A stretch of 64,000 nucleotides of DNA from CAYVTM01 sp964454645 (GTDB taxonomy: Bacteria; Bacteroidota; Bacteroidia; Sphingobacteriales; Sphingobacteriaceae), in the NCBI GenBank assembly GCA_964454645.1, contig CAYVTM010000009.1, forward strand, positions 21,929 to 85,928, in the 5' to 3' direction. Below are positions 7,863 through 16,963 of this stretch, in pieces (positions within the stretch are counted from its first letter, which is position 1; each line of letters opens with the position of its first letter). Made by a program: the position numbers and the translations under genes. Under the pieces are notes generated by a model that worked only from the letters and a program-made list of their open reading frames with translations, had not been told where the DNA came from and did no database searches.

Positions 7863-8003
7863 ATGTTAGAAGCAACAAAAAATAAAAACTTTTTGAATCG
7901 TATAGGTGTTTTTGCACGTATATGTGCTTTCGCTATGCTAGATTTTAACCGAAATATTAACACTCCTATTTTTTATCCGACTCCCAAGGCTTTTAATAAG
8001 TAG
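7863..8003 (+). CDS. Small 46-residue protein with its own promoter and hairpin
   Basis: The frame starts with ATG at 7863 and ends with TAG at 8001-8003. It encodes 46 residues beginning MLEATKNKNFLNRIGVFARI, with a moderately hydrophobic middle and the tail PIFYPTPKAFNK. I do not recognise it. It is framed by a full-consensus -7 box four bases before the ATG and by a strong hairpin that begins at its stop codon. It could be a short functional protein, or a leader peptide controlling the downstream glutamate-synthase-like gene. Confidence 0.5.
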   Translation: MLEATKNKNFLNRIGVFARICAFAMLDFNRNINTPIFYPTPKAFNK

Positions 8004-8050
8004 CCCGGAGTTAGCGAATAATAAAACATATCTAATTCCGGGCTATTTCC
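8001..8050 (+). terminator. Hairpin after the 46-codon gene (terminator or attenuator)
   Basis: TAGCCCGGA (8001-8009) pairs with TCCGGGCTA (8037-8045), and the next five bases inward (8010-8014 with 8032-8036) also pair mostly. The loop is A/T-rich. Only a weak T tract (TTTCCTT) follows. The stem starts in the stop codon of the small gene, so a ribosome at the end of that gene would open it. The next gene starts at 8106. Confidence 0.6.
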
Positions 8051-8105
8051 TTATACCTCATCTTTACGTTCGAGGTTTCCCAATGATTTAATAAATACTA
8101 AAACC

Positions 8106-9656
8106 ATGATTAAAACATTAAAGGTTGGATTTACATTAAACCTTATATTTTTTGCTTTATACGCCTTAGCCTATACACTTACCTTTACCAGCTCGGCTTA
8201 TTATGCAATTTTTTACATTGCAGTACCCTTACATCTTATCGGCATTTATCATTTGATGCAAAAGAAGCATGCAATTCTTCGTAACTATCCTATTATCGGG
8301 TATATGCGTTTCCTCTTGGAAAGCATCCGTCCGGAATTGCGTCAGTATTTTTTTGAATCGGATTTGGATGGAAAGCCGTTTAACCGTCGTCAAAGAAGTA
8401 TTGTATATCAACGTGCGAAAAACGTAAAACAAACTGTACCCTTCGGAATGCAGGCAAACAGCCAGGATGTTGGCTATGAATGGTTGGCTCATTCCATGTA
8501 TCCTGTAAAAATTCAGGATAAGGATTTACGGGTACGTATTGGAGGAAGCCAGTGCAGCAGGCCTTACTCATCCAGTATTTTAAATATTTCGGCAATGAGC
8601 TATGGTTCATTAAGCAAAACAGCCGTGTTAGCCTTTAATGGTGGCGCAAAAATGGGTGGTTTTGCGCAAAACACGGGAGAAGGAGGAATTAGCCCTTACC
8701 ATCTTGAAAATGGAGGTGATTTAATTTGGCAAATAGGAACCGGGTATTTTGGTTGCAGAAATAAAGATGGGAATTTTGATGATGCATTGTTTAAAGCGAA
8801 TTCGCAATACGAATCTATCAAAATGATTGAGTTGAAACTCTCTCAGGGTGCAAAACCAGGTCATGGCGGTATTTTACCGGCTGCGAAAAACACTCCTGAA
8901 ATTGCAAACATCCGTAATGTAGAACCTTATACTACCATCGCTTCCCCTCCTTCTCATTCGGCATTTAACGACCATTATAGTTTGTTGTTATTTGTTCAAC
9001 GTCTGCGAAAATTATCCGGAGGAAAACCTATCGGTATTAAATTATGCATAGGGAATAAAGATGAATTTGTTAGCTTATGTAATGAAATGGCGCAACAACA
9101 TATTTATCCCGATTTTATCTGTATCGACGGTGCGGAAGGGGGAACGGGGGCGGCACCACTGGAATTCTCAGACAGTTTGGGGATGCCTTTATATGATGCA
9201 CTTGCTTTTGTACATCATACACTCTTAAATAAAGGTATTCGTGATGAGCTGAGCTTGCTTGCCGCAGGAAAAATTATTACGGGAGTAGATATTATCAAAG
9301 CAATAGCTTTAGGTGCCGACTCATGTTACAGTGCACGCGGTATGATGTTTGCTTTGGGTTGTATTCAGGCATTACAATGCGATTCCGGAAGATGTCCGGT
9401 AGGTATTGCAACCCAGGACCCCGCATTGTTTCAGGCTATCGACCCTGCCGATAAAAAAGTTCGTGTATCAAACTTCCATAAGAATACCATATATTCTACA
9501 ACTGAAGTGATGGAAGCCTGCGGGTTCGGCAGTCTGAAAGAAATTTCTGCTGATAAAATTTTCAGAAGAATAGCTCCGGGAAAAACACAAAGTTTTAAAG
9601 AAATTTATTTTACATCCGAGGTATCGACACCACTCGATCATCTCATTCAAAACTAA
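8106..9656 (+). CDS. FMN-binding glutamate synthase family protein
   Basis: A 516-residue protein. Two hydrophobic segments at the N-terminus (about residues 8-50) suggest membrane attachment. The rest is the FMN/3Fe-4S synthase domain of glutamate synthase (GltB): GHGGILPAAKNTPEIA, IDGAEGGTGAAPLEF, and the cluster cysteines C419, C425 and C430 in a Cx5Cx4C pattern. No glutaminase domain is present, as in the archaeal-type stand-alone family. The true reaction in these membrane-linked homologues is not established. The Gre-like gene follows by 4 bases. Confidence 0.88.
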   Translation: MIKTLKVGFTLNLIFFALYALAYTLTFTSSAYYAIFYIAVPLHLIGIYHLMQKKHAILRNYPIIGYMRFLLESIRPELRQYFFESDLDGKPFNRRQRSIVYQRAKNVKQTVPFGMQANSQDVGYEWLAHSMYPVKIQDKDLRVRIGGSQCSRPYSSSILNISAMSYGSLSKTAVLAFNGGAKMGGFAQNTGEGGISPYHLENGGDLIWQIGTGYFGCRNKDGNFDDALFKANSQYESIKMIELKLSQGAKPGHGGILPAAKNTPEIANIRNVEPYTTIASPPSHSAFNDHYSLLLFVQRLRKLSGGKPIGIKLCIGNKDEFVSLCNEMAQQHIYPDFICIDGAEGGTGAAPLEFSDSLGMPLYDALAFVHHTLLNKGIRDELSLLAAGKIITGVDIIKAIALGADSCYSARGMMFALGCIQALQCDSGRCPVGIATQDPALFQAIDPADKKVRVSNFHKNTIYSTTEVMEACGFGSLKEISADKIFRRIAPGKTQSFKEIYFTSEVSTPLDHLIQN

Positions 9657-9660
9657 TACT

Positions 9661-10053
9661 ATGGATAAATTATTGATAAGTGAAAATGATTATACGCGTT
9701 TGATTGATCTGATCAAAGCCGAACGCCAATCGAAGCAAACTCCCGAGGAGTTGCTCGCGAAACTTGCGGAAGAATTAAAAAAGGCGAAAAAAGCAGATGG
9801 CTTAAAACTTCCTGCTGAAGTGATACGTATGCATTCGAAAGTTGTGTTGGAGGATCTGCAAACTAAAAAAGAGATTGAGCTCACATTGGTATATCCGCAC
9901 GAATCGGATATTAAAGAACGTAAGATTTCCATTCTTGCCCCTATAGGTATGGCACTTATCGGATACAAAGAAGGTGATACAGTTGAATGGACCATTCCTT
10001 CGGGCATAGGGAAGTACTTAATCAAAAAGGTACACTCATTCGAAAACATATAA
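9661..10053 (+). CDS. GreA/GreB-family (Rnk-like) elongation factor protein
   Basis: A 130-residue protein. A short N-terminal helical region (about 1-45) is followed by the GreA/GreB C-terminal FKBP-like domain, ending IGYKEGDTVEWTIPSGIGKYLIKKV. The N-terminal coiled coil is much shorter than in GreA and lacks the acidic tip needed for transcript cleavage, so it resembles Rnk, which binds RNA polymerase without cleavage activity. It follows the glutamate-synthase-like gene by 4 bases. A terminator follows. Confidence 0.85.
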   Translation: MDKLLISENDYTRLIDLIKAERQSKQTPEELLAKLAEELKKAKKADGLKLPAEVIRMHSKVVLEDLQTKKEIELTLVYPHESDIKERKISILAPIGMALIGYKEGDTVEWTIPSGIGKYLIKKVHSFENI

Positions 10054-10061
10054 TATTTTTT

Positions 10062-10092
10062 AAGGATAGTAAACATACTGTCCTTTTTTTTC
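10062..10092 (+). terminator. Intrinsic terminator after the Gre-like gene
   Basis: AAGGATAGTA (10062-10071) pairs with TACTGTCCTT (10076-10085) with one mismatch, then a run of eight or more T. This is a classical terminator for the glutamate-synthase/Gre unit. Confidence 0.85.
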
Positions 10093-10142
10093 TCTTCTTC
10101 AAGTATCTCCCCGATTATTCTCAAAAATTAATACATTAATCC

Positions 10143-10150
10143 CATCTTTG
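10143..10150 (+). promoter_or_regulatory. Putative -7 box four bases before the ABC-F start
   Basis: CATCTTTG differs from TAnnTTTG only at the first base. The ATG at 10155 follows after four bases, the same layout as at 7851 and 54295. Confidence 0.45.
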
Positions 10151-10154
10151 CTGC

Positions 10155-12026
10155 ATGAGTAATTTTATATCTGCCGAACAGTTAGGTCATTCTTTTCAAG
10201 ATCATTGGTTATTTCGTGGACTTAATCTCGGATTGAATTCCGGGCAGCGTATGGCCCTGGTTGGCGTGAACGGTGCTGGAAAATCTACATTGATGAAAAT
10301 TCTTTCCGGAAAAATTCAGGCTCAGGAGGGAAAAGTAATTCGTACTAAAGACTTACGCGTAGGATATTTAGATCAGGATCCACAGTTTGATGGCGAGCAA
10401 ACCATCAGTGATTTCATCTTTAGCATGGACAATGTCCAGCAGCAACTGATCCGTCAATACGAGGAACTCATCGAAGATCCGAATGCCGACAGCGAAGCCA
10501 TCGGAAAACTTACCGATGAATTGAGCAATGCCAATGCCTGGGAATATGAACATACCATTCGTCAAATTCTGGGAATACTTGATATACATCATTACCATCA
10601 ACATATAAAGACACTTTCGGGTGGACAAAAAAAACGTTTAGCGCTTGCTAAATTATTAATTGACGACCCCGATGTTTACATTTTGGATGAGCCTACCAAC
10701 CATCTCGACATAGATACTATTGAATGGCTAGAAGATTATCTAAAACAAGGTAATAAAACATTGCTGCTGGTAACGCACGACCGTTATTTTCTGGATAATG
10801 TATGTAATGAAATTATAGAACTCGATAACGGGAAAGTGTTTAGTTACAAAGGAAACTACAGTTATTACTTAGAAAAAAAAGCTGAGCGGGAAGCGATGGA
10901 TGAGGCTAGTTTAAACAAGAACTTAAACTTACTCAAAAAAGAACTGGAATGGATGCGTCGTCAACCCAAGGCACGTACCACCAAATCGAAATCGCGTATC
11001 GATTCTTTTCATGATTTGGAAGAAAAAACAAAGGGCAAAAAAGTAAAAGCAGAAGTAGAGCTAAATGTTAAAGTCGCTTTACAAGGAAATAAAATTCTTG
11101 AACTTCACCGTATCGGTAAGCAGTTCGGGGATCTGAACATCGTAAACGATTTCAGCTATGTTTTTAAAAAAGGAGATCGCATTGGCGTAGCCGGGAAAAA
11201 TGGTACAGGAAAATCGACTTTCCTAAACCTTATTACTAAACAGGTCGAGCCCGATAAAGGAAAAATTATTGTGGGGGAAACGACTGTCTTCGGATACTAC
11301 GAACAAAAAGGATTACAGTTTGATGAACAAGAACGGGTGATAGATATTGTGAAAAACATTGCCGAATACATTACTATGGCAGATGGTTCAACCATCTCCG
11401 CATCGGCATTGCTGACACGTTTCCTTTTCCCTCCCAACAAGCAATACGGCATGGTAAGCAAACTGAGCGGCGGGGAAAAAAAACGATTACACCTGATGCG
11501 TATCTTAATGGCAAATCCGAACTTCTTAATTCTCGATGAGCCTACCAACGATTTAGATATCGACACCTTAAATGTATTGGAAGAGTTTTTAATAAACTAC
11601 AAGGGCTGCCTGGTGATGGTATCACACGACAGGTACTTGGTAGATAAATTAACGGATCAACTTTTTATTTTCGAAGGAAACGGAGAAGTACAAATCTACA
11701 ACGGTAATTATACCGATTACCGTTTGGAACGTGATGAAGAAGAAGCAAGGCAAAAAGTTATATTGAAAAACGAGAAAGCAAAAGAGCAAGCCATAACAAC
11801 AAATCCGAGTCCTGCTAAAACAAAACTGACTTATAAAGAACAAAAAGAGTTGGAGCAATTGGATAAAGATATTGCGGATTTGGGGGAACAACACAAAACC
11901 ATTACGGGACAATTATCAAATACAACTGATGTAGAAGAAATTATTCGTCTGTCGAGTGACCTGGAATCCCTAAAGCAAAAGCTGGACCTTAAGGAATTAC
12001 GTTGGCTGGAACTGAACGAAAAATAA
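10155..12026 (+). CDS. ABC-F family ATPase (Uup-like)
   Basis: A 623-residue soluble protein with two ABC domains and no membrane segments. The first has GVNGAGKST, LSGGQKKRLALAK and VYILDEPTNHLD; the second has GKNGTGKST, LSGGEKKRLHL and FLILDEPTNDLD. A charged linker separates them, and a C-terminal coiled coil (about residues 555-620, rich in Glu/Lys/Leu) is typical of Uup. ABC-F proteins act on ribosomes or, for Uup, affect transposon excision and ribosome assembly. It stands alone, with a putative -7 box right before the ATG. Confidence 0.93.
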   Translation: MSNFISAEQLGHSFQDHWLFRGLNLGLNSGQRMALVGVNGAGKSTLMKILSGKIQAQEGKVIRTKDLRVGYLDQDPQFDGEQTISDFIFSMDNVQQQLIRQYEELIEDPNADSEAIGKLTDELSNANAWEYEHTIRQILGILDIHHYHQHIKTLSGGQKKRLALAKLLIDDPDVYILDEPTNHLDIDTIEWLEDYLKQGNKTLLLVTHDRYFLDNVCNEIIELDNGKVFSYKGNYSYYLEKKAEREAMDEASLNKNLNLLKKELEWMRRQPKARTTKSKSRIDSFHDLEEKTKGKKVKAEVELNVKVALQGNKILELHRIGKQFGDLNIVNDFSYVFKKGDRIGVAGKNGTGKSTFLNLITKQVEPDKGKIIVGETTVFGYYEQKGLQFDEQERVIDIVKNIAEYITMADGSTISASALLTRFLFPPNKQYGMVSKLSGGEKKRLHLMRILMANPNFLILDEPTNDLDIDTLNVLEEFLINYKGCLVMVSHDRYLVDKLTDQLFIFEGNGEVQIYNGNYTDYRLERDEEEARQKVILKNEKAKEQAITTNPSPAKTKLTYKEQKELEQLDKDIADLGEQHKTITGQLSNTTDVEEIIRLSSDLESLKQKLDLKELRWLELNEK

Positions 12027-12157
12027 AACCGGATATGACCGAGCCTTAACTTCATGCTCTTCACAAAAAGCATTCAACGCGCAGGTCCAACCATGCCCAT
12101 TTTAAAAAGAGAGTATTTTATCTTGATACCCGGAAATACTATTCCCGGAAAAACGCA

Positions 12158-14863
12158 TTAAAATAATTTCGTCTGCCCTTCTCCATCCATATCAATATCA
12201 TCGGGATTGGTAATGGTAAACTCTATCTTATCGTTCGTTTTTTTTTCAGCTTTTGTATTTTTATTGGCATTGATTGTTTCCAAAGCTTTTTGTACTGCCT
12301 CCATATCTTCCTCATCCACTTCATCAATATTCAACGTTTCCGAAATATCAATTACTCCTTTTACCGGATGCTTACCCATCTTATTCCCGATGGCTTTCAT
12401 CCCTTTTACTTCAATAAAGGAAGCTACATTAAATTCGAGATCAGCAGCCTGCGTTTTACCTTCCTTCGCAAACACCACCTTTACAATTGGCTCGATGAGT
12501 GTGCTTGCATACCAGCATTTAGAGCCCGGAGCATCTGTTATGAAGCTGAATTTTTTATTGATAGTTGTATTATCGACCAGGAAACGTTTTACATACGAGG
12601 ATTTATTATTTGCATCGTAATGAATTACATTCACAACACGTTCTGGATCAAATTTTTCGAGAACAAAATATTTATCTTCATAATGATTGGTCAAATCGAA
12701 ATTTGTCAATTCATAAGACCCATCCTGATAAATAACAATAATTTTATCATCACCCTGGAAAGTGCCTAAATACCGGCCTCTCCCATCGGTATTCAATCGA
12801 TGAATGGTATCATCAAACCAAATCGAACGTCCGCCTAAAGTAGAAACCCCCTTGCTTATCTGAACCACTTTCTTTACCGGAAATTTGGTAACGATATTAC
12901 CCATAGAACCCCTGCCTTTTATAGCCAGTTCTGCAAAGTCGATATCAACGCTAAGTTTTCGCAGTTTTGCCATCGGCTTTAATTGTACCGTAATCACTTC
13001 CGATTCTCCGTTCGGATTTACTGTAAAATATAATACTCCACTTCCTTTGGTACCCTGTGTTAAATCGTATTCTTTATCACGCGTAACCCCTCCTACGGAA
13101 AAACGTTTCACATAAGACTTACCACTTGCCCCGTCCCGGTAAATCATGTGATAAATTGTACGGTCATCATTCTTCTTAAACACAGCAACATGGATAATAT
13201 CTTTTCCTACAAAAGTTTTATCGGCAACTTTAATCACTTTAAATTTCCCATCGGCACAGAATACAATGATATCGTCGATATCGGAACAATCACTTACATA
13301 CTCATCTTTTTTCAAACCAATACCCACAAATCCATCGGCACGATTCACATATAGTTTTTGATTCGCTAAAGCTACCTGTGCCGCCTGCACTTTATCAAAC
13401 AACTTAATCTCGGTTTTTCTTTCACGACCCTTTCCGTATTTCTCTTTTAAGTTCTGGAAATATGCTATGGCATAATCGGTCAGGTTTTTAAGATTATGTT
13501 TTACTTCTTTAATCTCTTTCTCAATTTCTTTCAGTAATTCATCAGCTTTGAAGCCATCGAATTTCGATATACGTTTAATCTTTATCTCTGTTAAAGCAAT
13601 GATATCCTCTTCGGTAACCTCTCGTAAAAGTTTTTGTTTAAAGGGTTCCAAGCCTTTATCAATAGTAGAAATTACCGCTTCGAAGGTTTCGCACTCTTCA
13701 ATATCACGATAGATCCTGTTTTCAATAAATATTTTTTCGAGTGATGAAAAATGCCATTTCTCATTTAATGTATCGAGACGAATTTGTAATTCTTTCTTTA
13801 ATAATGATTTCGTATATCCCGTACTTTCAGTGAGTATATCATTCACACTCATGAAATAGGGCTTATCATTTTTAATAATACAGGTATTTGGTGAGATAGA
13901 TACTTCACAATCGGTAAAAGCATACAATGCGTCGATGGTAACATCCGGAGAAATACCCGGTGCCAGATGTACAATAATTTCTACATCTTTTGCCGTATTA
14001 TCTTCAATCTTTTTGATTTTGATTTTGCCCTTATCATTTGCATTGATAATGCTATCAATTAATCCACCGGTAGTTGTACTAAAAGGAATTTCGGTAATCG
14101 CCAGTGTTTTCTTATCACGCTCGACAATCTTTGCGCGCACACGTACTTTTCCTCCGCGCTGCCCTTCGTTGTAATTTGTAAAATCGGCCATTCCCGCCGT
14201 TAAAAAATCGGGAAGCAGATTAGGCCGGTTACCTTTTAATACTTCAACAGAAGCCTCGATGAGTTCGTTGAAATTATGCGGTAATATTTTCGTTGCCAGA
14301 CCTACTGCAATACCATCAGCCCCCTGCGCCAATAACAAAGGGAATTTCACAGGCAAAGTAATCGGCTCTCTGTTTCTTCCGTCGTAGGATAATTGCCATT
14401 CGGTAGTTTGCGGATTGAAGACTACTTCATTTGCAAATTTCGAAAGGCGGGCCTCGATATAACGAGGTGCTGCAGCGCTGTCTCCCGTAATCGGGTCACC
14501 CCAGTTTCCCTGACAATCGATCAATAGATCTTTTTGTCCGATTTGCACCATCGCATCACCAATGGAGGCATCCCCATGAGGATGATACTTCATGGTATTT
14601 CCAATCACATTCGCCGCTTTGTTGTAGCGCCCATCATCCATCTCTTTTAAAGAATGAAGAATACGACGTTGAACAGGCTTTAATCCATCATAAATATTCG
14701 GAACCGCACGATCTAAAATCACATAAGATGCATAATCCAAAAACCAATTTTCGTACAAACCATTAATTGGTATAGCAGTATGATGCAATCCGTCTTCAGG
14801 AATTTCTGCTAAATGTTGACGCTCGTCTTGCGGTTTATATTCTGCTTTCTCTTTCTTTGCCAT
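12158..14863 (-). CDS. parC: DNA topoisomerase IV subunit A (ParC/GyrA-like)
   Basis: A 901-residue type IIA topoisomerase A subunit. The catalytic tyrosine is Tyr135 in APRYIEARL, preceded by GNWGDPITGDSA and the quinolone-region motif YHPHGDASIGDAMVQ. A long C-terminal beta-pinwheel region follows (about 520-800) and an acidic/Lys-rich tail. It lies 21 bases after the B subunit gene, forming a parE-parC operon. The divergent motif details and the pairing with a 626-residue B subunit point to the Bacteroidota topoisomerase IV type rather than gyrase, but the assignment of ParC over GyrA is by context. Confidence 0.9.
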   Translation of the reverse strand: MAKKEKAEYKPQDERQHLAEIPEDGLHHTAIPINGLYENWFLDYASYVILDRAVPNIYDGLKPVQRRILHSLKEMDDGRYNKAANVIGNTMKYHPHGDASIGDAMVQIGQKDLLIDCQGNWGDPITGDSAAAPRYIEARLSKFANEVVFNPQTTEWQLSYDGRNREPITLPVKFPLLLAQGADGIAVGLATKILPHNFNELIEASVEVLKGNRPNLLPDFLTAGMADFTNYNEGQRGGKVRVRAKIVERDKKTLAITEIPFSTTTGGLIDSIINANDKGKIKIKKIEDNTAKDVEIIVHLAPGISPDVTIDALYAFTDCEVSISPNTCIIKNDKPYFMSVNDILTESTGYTKSLLKKELQIRLDTLNEKWHFSSLEKIFIENRIYRDIEECETFEAVISTIDKGLEPFKQKLLREVTEEDIIALTEIKIKRISKFDGFKADELLKEIEKEIKEVKHNLKNLTDYAIAYFQNLKEKYGKGRERKTEIKLFDKVQAAQVALANQKLYVNRADGFVGIGLKKDEYVSDCSDIDDIIVFCADGKFKVIKVADKTFVGKDIIHVAVFKKNDDRTIYHMIYRDGASGKSYVKRFSVGGVTRDKEYDLTQGTKGSGVLYFTVNPNGESEVITVQLKPMAKLRKLSVDIDFAELAIKGRGSMGNIVTKFPVKKVVQISKGVSTLGGRSIWFDDTIHRLNTDGRGRYLGTFQGDDKIIVIYQDGSYELTNFDLTNHYEDKYFVLEKFDPERVVNVIHYDANNKSSYVKRFLVDNTTINKKFSFITDAPGSKCWYASTLIEPIVKVVFAKEGKTQAADLEFNVASFIEVKGMKAIGNKMGKHPVKGVIDISETLNIDEVDEEDMEAVQKALETINANKNTKAEKKTNDKIEFTITNPDDIDMDGEGQTKLF

Positions 14864-14884
14864 CTTTTAAAAAATCTTTTGCGA

Positions 14885-16765
14885 TTATTCATTTTCCATT
14901 TCCAAGGCTTCCGGCTCAAAGGCCATTTCCTTATCATCTTTTTCCACCTTCAAATTTTTAATAATAAACTCCTGACGTGCCGGAGAGTTTTTTCCCATAA
15001 AATATTCGAGCATTTGCTGCAGCTTATGTTCTTTTGAAATAATAACCGGATCTAAACGTATATCTTTTCCTATAAACAAACCAAACTCATCCGGAGAAAT
15101 TTCTCCAAGTCCCTTAAAGCGGGTAATCTCGGAACGTTGCCCCAGCTTCTGCAAGGCTTTTCGGCGTTCCTCCTCGGAGTAGCAATAAATGGTTTCTTTC
15201 TTATTACGCACCCGGAACAAAGGAGTCTGCAGAATATAAACATGCCCTGCTTTTACAATATCGGGGAAAAATTGCAAGAAGAAAGTCATCATCAATAAAC
15301 GTATATGCATACCGTCCACATCGGCATCGGTAGCAATAACAATATTATTGTAACGTAAACCTTCAATTCCATCCTCAATATTTAAAGCATGTTGCAATAA
15401 ATTGAACTCCTCATTTTCATAAACGATTTTCTTGGTTAATCCGAAAGAGTTCAAAGGTTTTCCTTTCAAGCTGAATACAGCCTGAATTTCAACATCGCGT
15501 GATTTAGTAATTGAACCACTAGCAGAATCGCCCTCGGTAATAAACAAAGTTGTCTCGAAACGACGCTCATGCTTATCATCATCCAGATGCACTTTACAAT
15601 CGCGAAGCTTACGGTTATGCAGAGCCGCTTTCTTTGCGCGCTCGTTAGCAAGTTTTTTGATACCGGCAATTTCTTTACGCTCCCGTTCCGATTGCATAAT
15701 ACGCTTCAACATAGCATCAGCAACATCAGAATGTTTGTGTAAATAATTATCCAACTCGGTTTTCACAAAATCATTCAGCCAGTTACGAATAGTAGGCCCT
15801 TCGGGAGCGGCATTGATAGAACCTAATTTGGTTTTAGTCTGTGATTCAAAAACCGGCTCCTGGATACGAATACTAATTGCAGCTACAATCGATGCACGTA
15901 CATCTGTAGCATCATACTCTTTCTTAAAAAATTCGCGCACGGTTTTTACTACCGCTTCACGAAATGCGGCCTGATGAGTTCCCCCCTGAGTAGTATGTTG
16001 TCCGTTTACGAAGGAATAATATTCTTCTCCGTACTGGTTATTATGTGTCATCGCAATCTCGATATCCTCACCTTTTAGATGTATAATCGGATAACGAATG
16101 GTATCATCGGTTTTGCGATCTAATAAATCATATAGTCCTCGTTGCGATGCATATTTTTCTCCATTAAAAATAATGGTAAGCCCGGCATTCAGATACACAT
16201 AATTCCAAATCATGTTCTGAATAAATTCGGGGATAAAGCGATAGTTACGGAAAATTTCATCATCGGGGGTGAAGGTGATGGAAGTACCGTTGCGTTGCGT
16301 TGTGCTTTCTTCTTTCTGATCGAGAGTTAGGTTTCCGCGTTTAAATTCTGCTGATTTTGTTTTCCCATCGCGGTATGATTGCACTTTGAAATATGAAGAA
16401 AGGGCGTTGACGGCCTTGGTTCCCACACCATTCAGACCGACTGATTTTTGAAAGGCTTTGGAGTCGTATTTACCCCCGGTATTAATTTTCGATACACAAT
16501 CGATTACTTTCCCCAAAGGAATACCACGACCGTAATCACGGACAATGACTTTATGATCGGAGATGTTGAGTTCAATCGTTTTCCCCGCACCCATCACAAA
16601 CTCATCGATGGAGTTGTCGATAATTTCTTTTACTAAAATATAGATTCCATCATCGTGGGAAGAACCGTCGCCCAACTTTCCGATATACATTCCCGGACGT
16701 AAGCGTATATGCTCTTTCCAATCGAGTGAACGAATATCATCTTCGTTATAATTCATTTCTGCCAT
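14885..16765 (-). CDS. parE: DNA topoisomerase IV subunit B (ParE-like)
   Basis: A 626-residue type IIA topoisomerase B subunit. The GHKL ATPase domain has Glu47 and Asn51 in KEIIDNSIDEF and the loop DYGRGIPLG. A transducer domain follows, then the TOPRIM domain with TEGDSASG (Glu411) and DADVDGMH (about residues 479-486). The length and absence of the long GyrB insertion fit ParE. It works with the following parC product to decatenate daughter chromosomes. A good consensus promoter lies at 16823-16856. Confidence 0.92.
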   Translation of the reverse strand: MAEMNYNEDDIRSLDWKEHIRLRPGMYIGKLGDGSSHDDGIYILVKEIIDNSIDEFVMGAGKTIELNISDHKVIVRDYGRGIPLGKVIDCVSKINTGGKYDSKAFQKSVGLNGVGTKAVNALSSYFKVQSYRDGKTKSAEFKRGNLTLDQKEESTTQRNGTSITFTPDDEIFRNYRFIPEFIQNMIWNYVYLNAGLTIIFNGEKYASQRGLYDLLDRKTDDTIRYPIIHLKGEDIEIAMTHNNQYGEEYYSFVNGQHTTQGGTHQAAFREAVVKTVREFFKKEYDATDVRASIVAAISIRIQEPVFESQTKTKLGSINAAPEGPTIRNWLNDFVKTELDNYLHKHSDVADAMLKRIMQSERERKEIAGIKKLANERAKKAALHNRKLRDCKVHLDDDKHERRFETTLFITEGDSASGSITKSRDVEIQAVFSLKGKPLNSFGLTKKIVYENEEFNLLQHALNIEDGIEGLRYNNIVIATDADVDGMHIRLLMMTFFLQFFPDIVKAGHVYILQTPLFRVRNKKETIYCYSEEERRKALQKLGQRSEITRFKGLGEISPDEFGLFIGKDIRLDPVIISKEHKLQQMLEYFMGKNSPARQEFIIKNLKVEKDDKEMAFEPEALEMENE

Positions 16766-16822
16766 ATCCTCTTAATACAAATTCCGTTAAAAATTATTGC
16801 TATTTCCGTACAAACATGCTCA

Positions 16823-16856
16823 CAAAGCTAAAAATTTAAGCATTTAGCCTCTCAAA
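16823..16856 (-). promoter_or_regulatory. Consensus promoter for parE-parC
   Basis: On the minus strand TTTG (16856-16853) is followed after 22 bases by TAGCTTTG (16830-16823), a full match to the Bacteroidota -33/-7 pair. It gives a 5' leader of about 50 bases before the parE ATG at 16765. Confidence 0.65.
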
Positions 16857-16963
16857 AAGATTTCAACATTAGTATATACAATTGTCCGATAGGAAAAAGG
16901 ATATATCCCGGATAAGGATTTATATCAGTTTCGGTGTGGTCCTTGAGTTTATAAGCAAAACCT

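Noticed and set aside
12290..12769. 159-codon plus-strand frame opposite parC
   Set aside because: Antisense shadow of an intact parC; composition is typical of a reverse-frame translation.
12158..16765. Identification of the pair as gyrase (GyrA/GyrB)
   Set aside because: The B subunit is short and lacks the GyrB insertion, and the gene order is parE-parC; topoisomerase IV is more likely, although context only.
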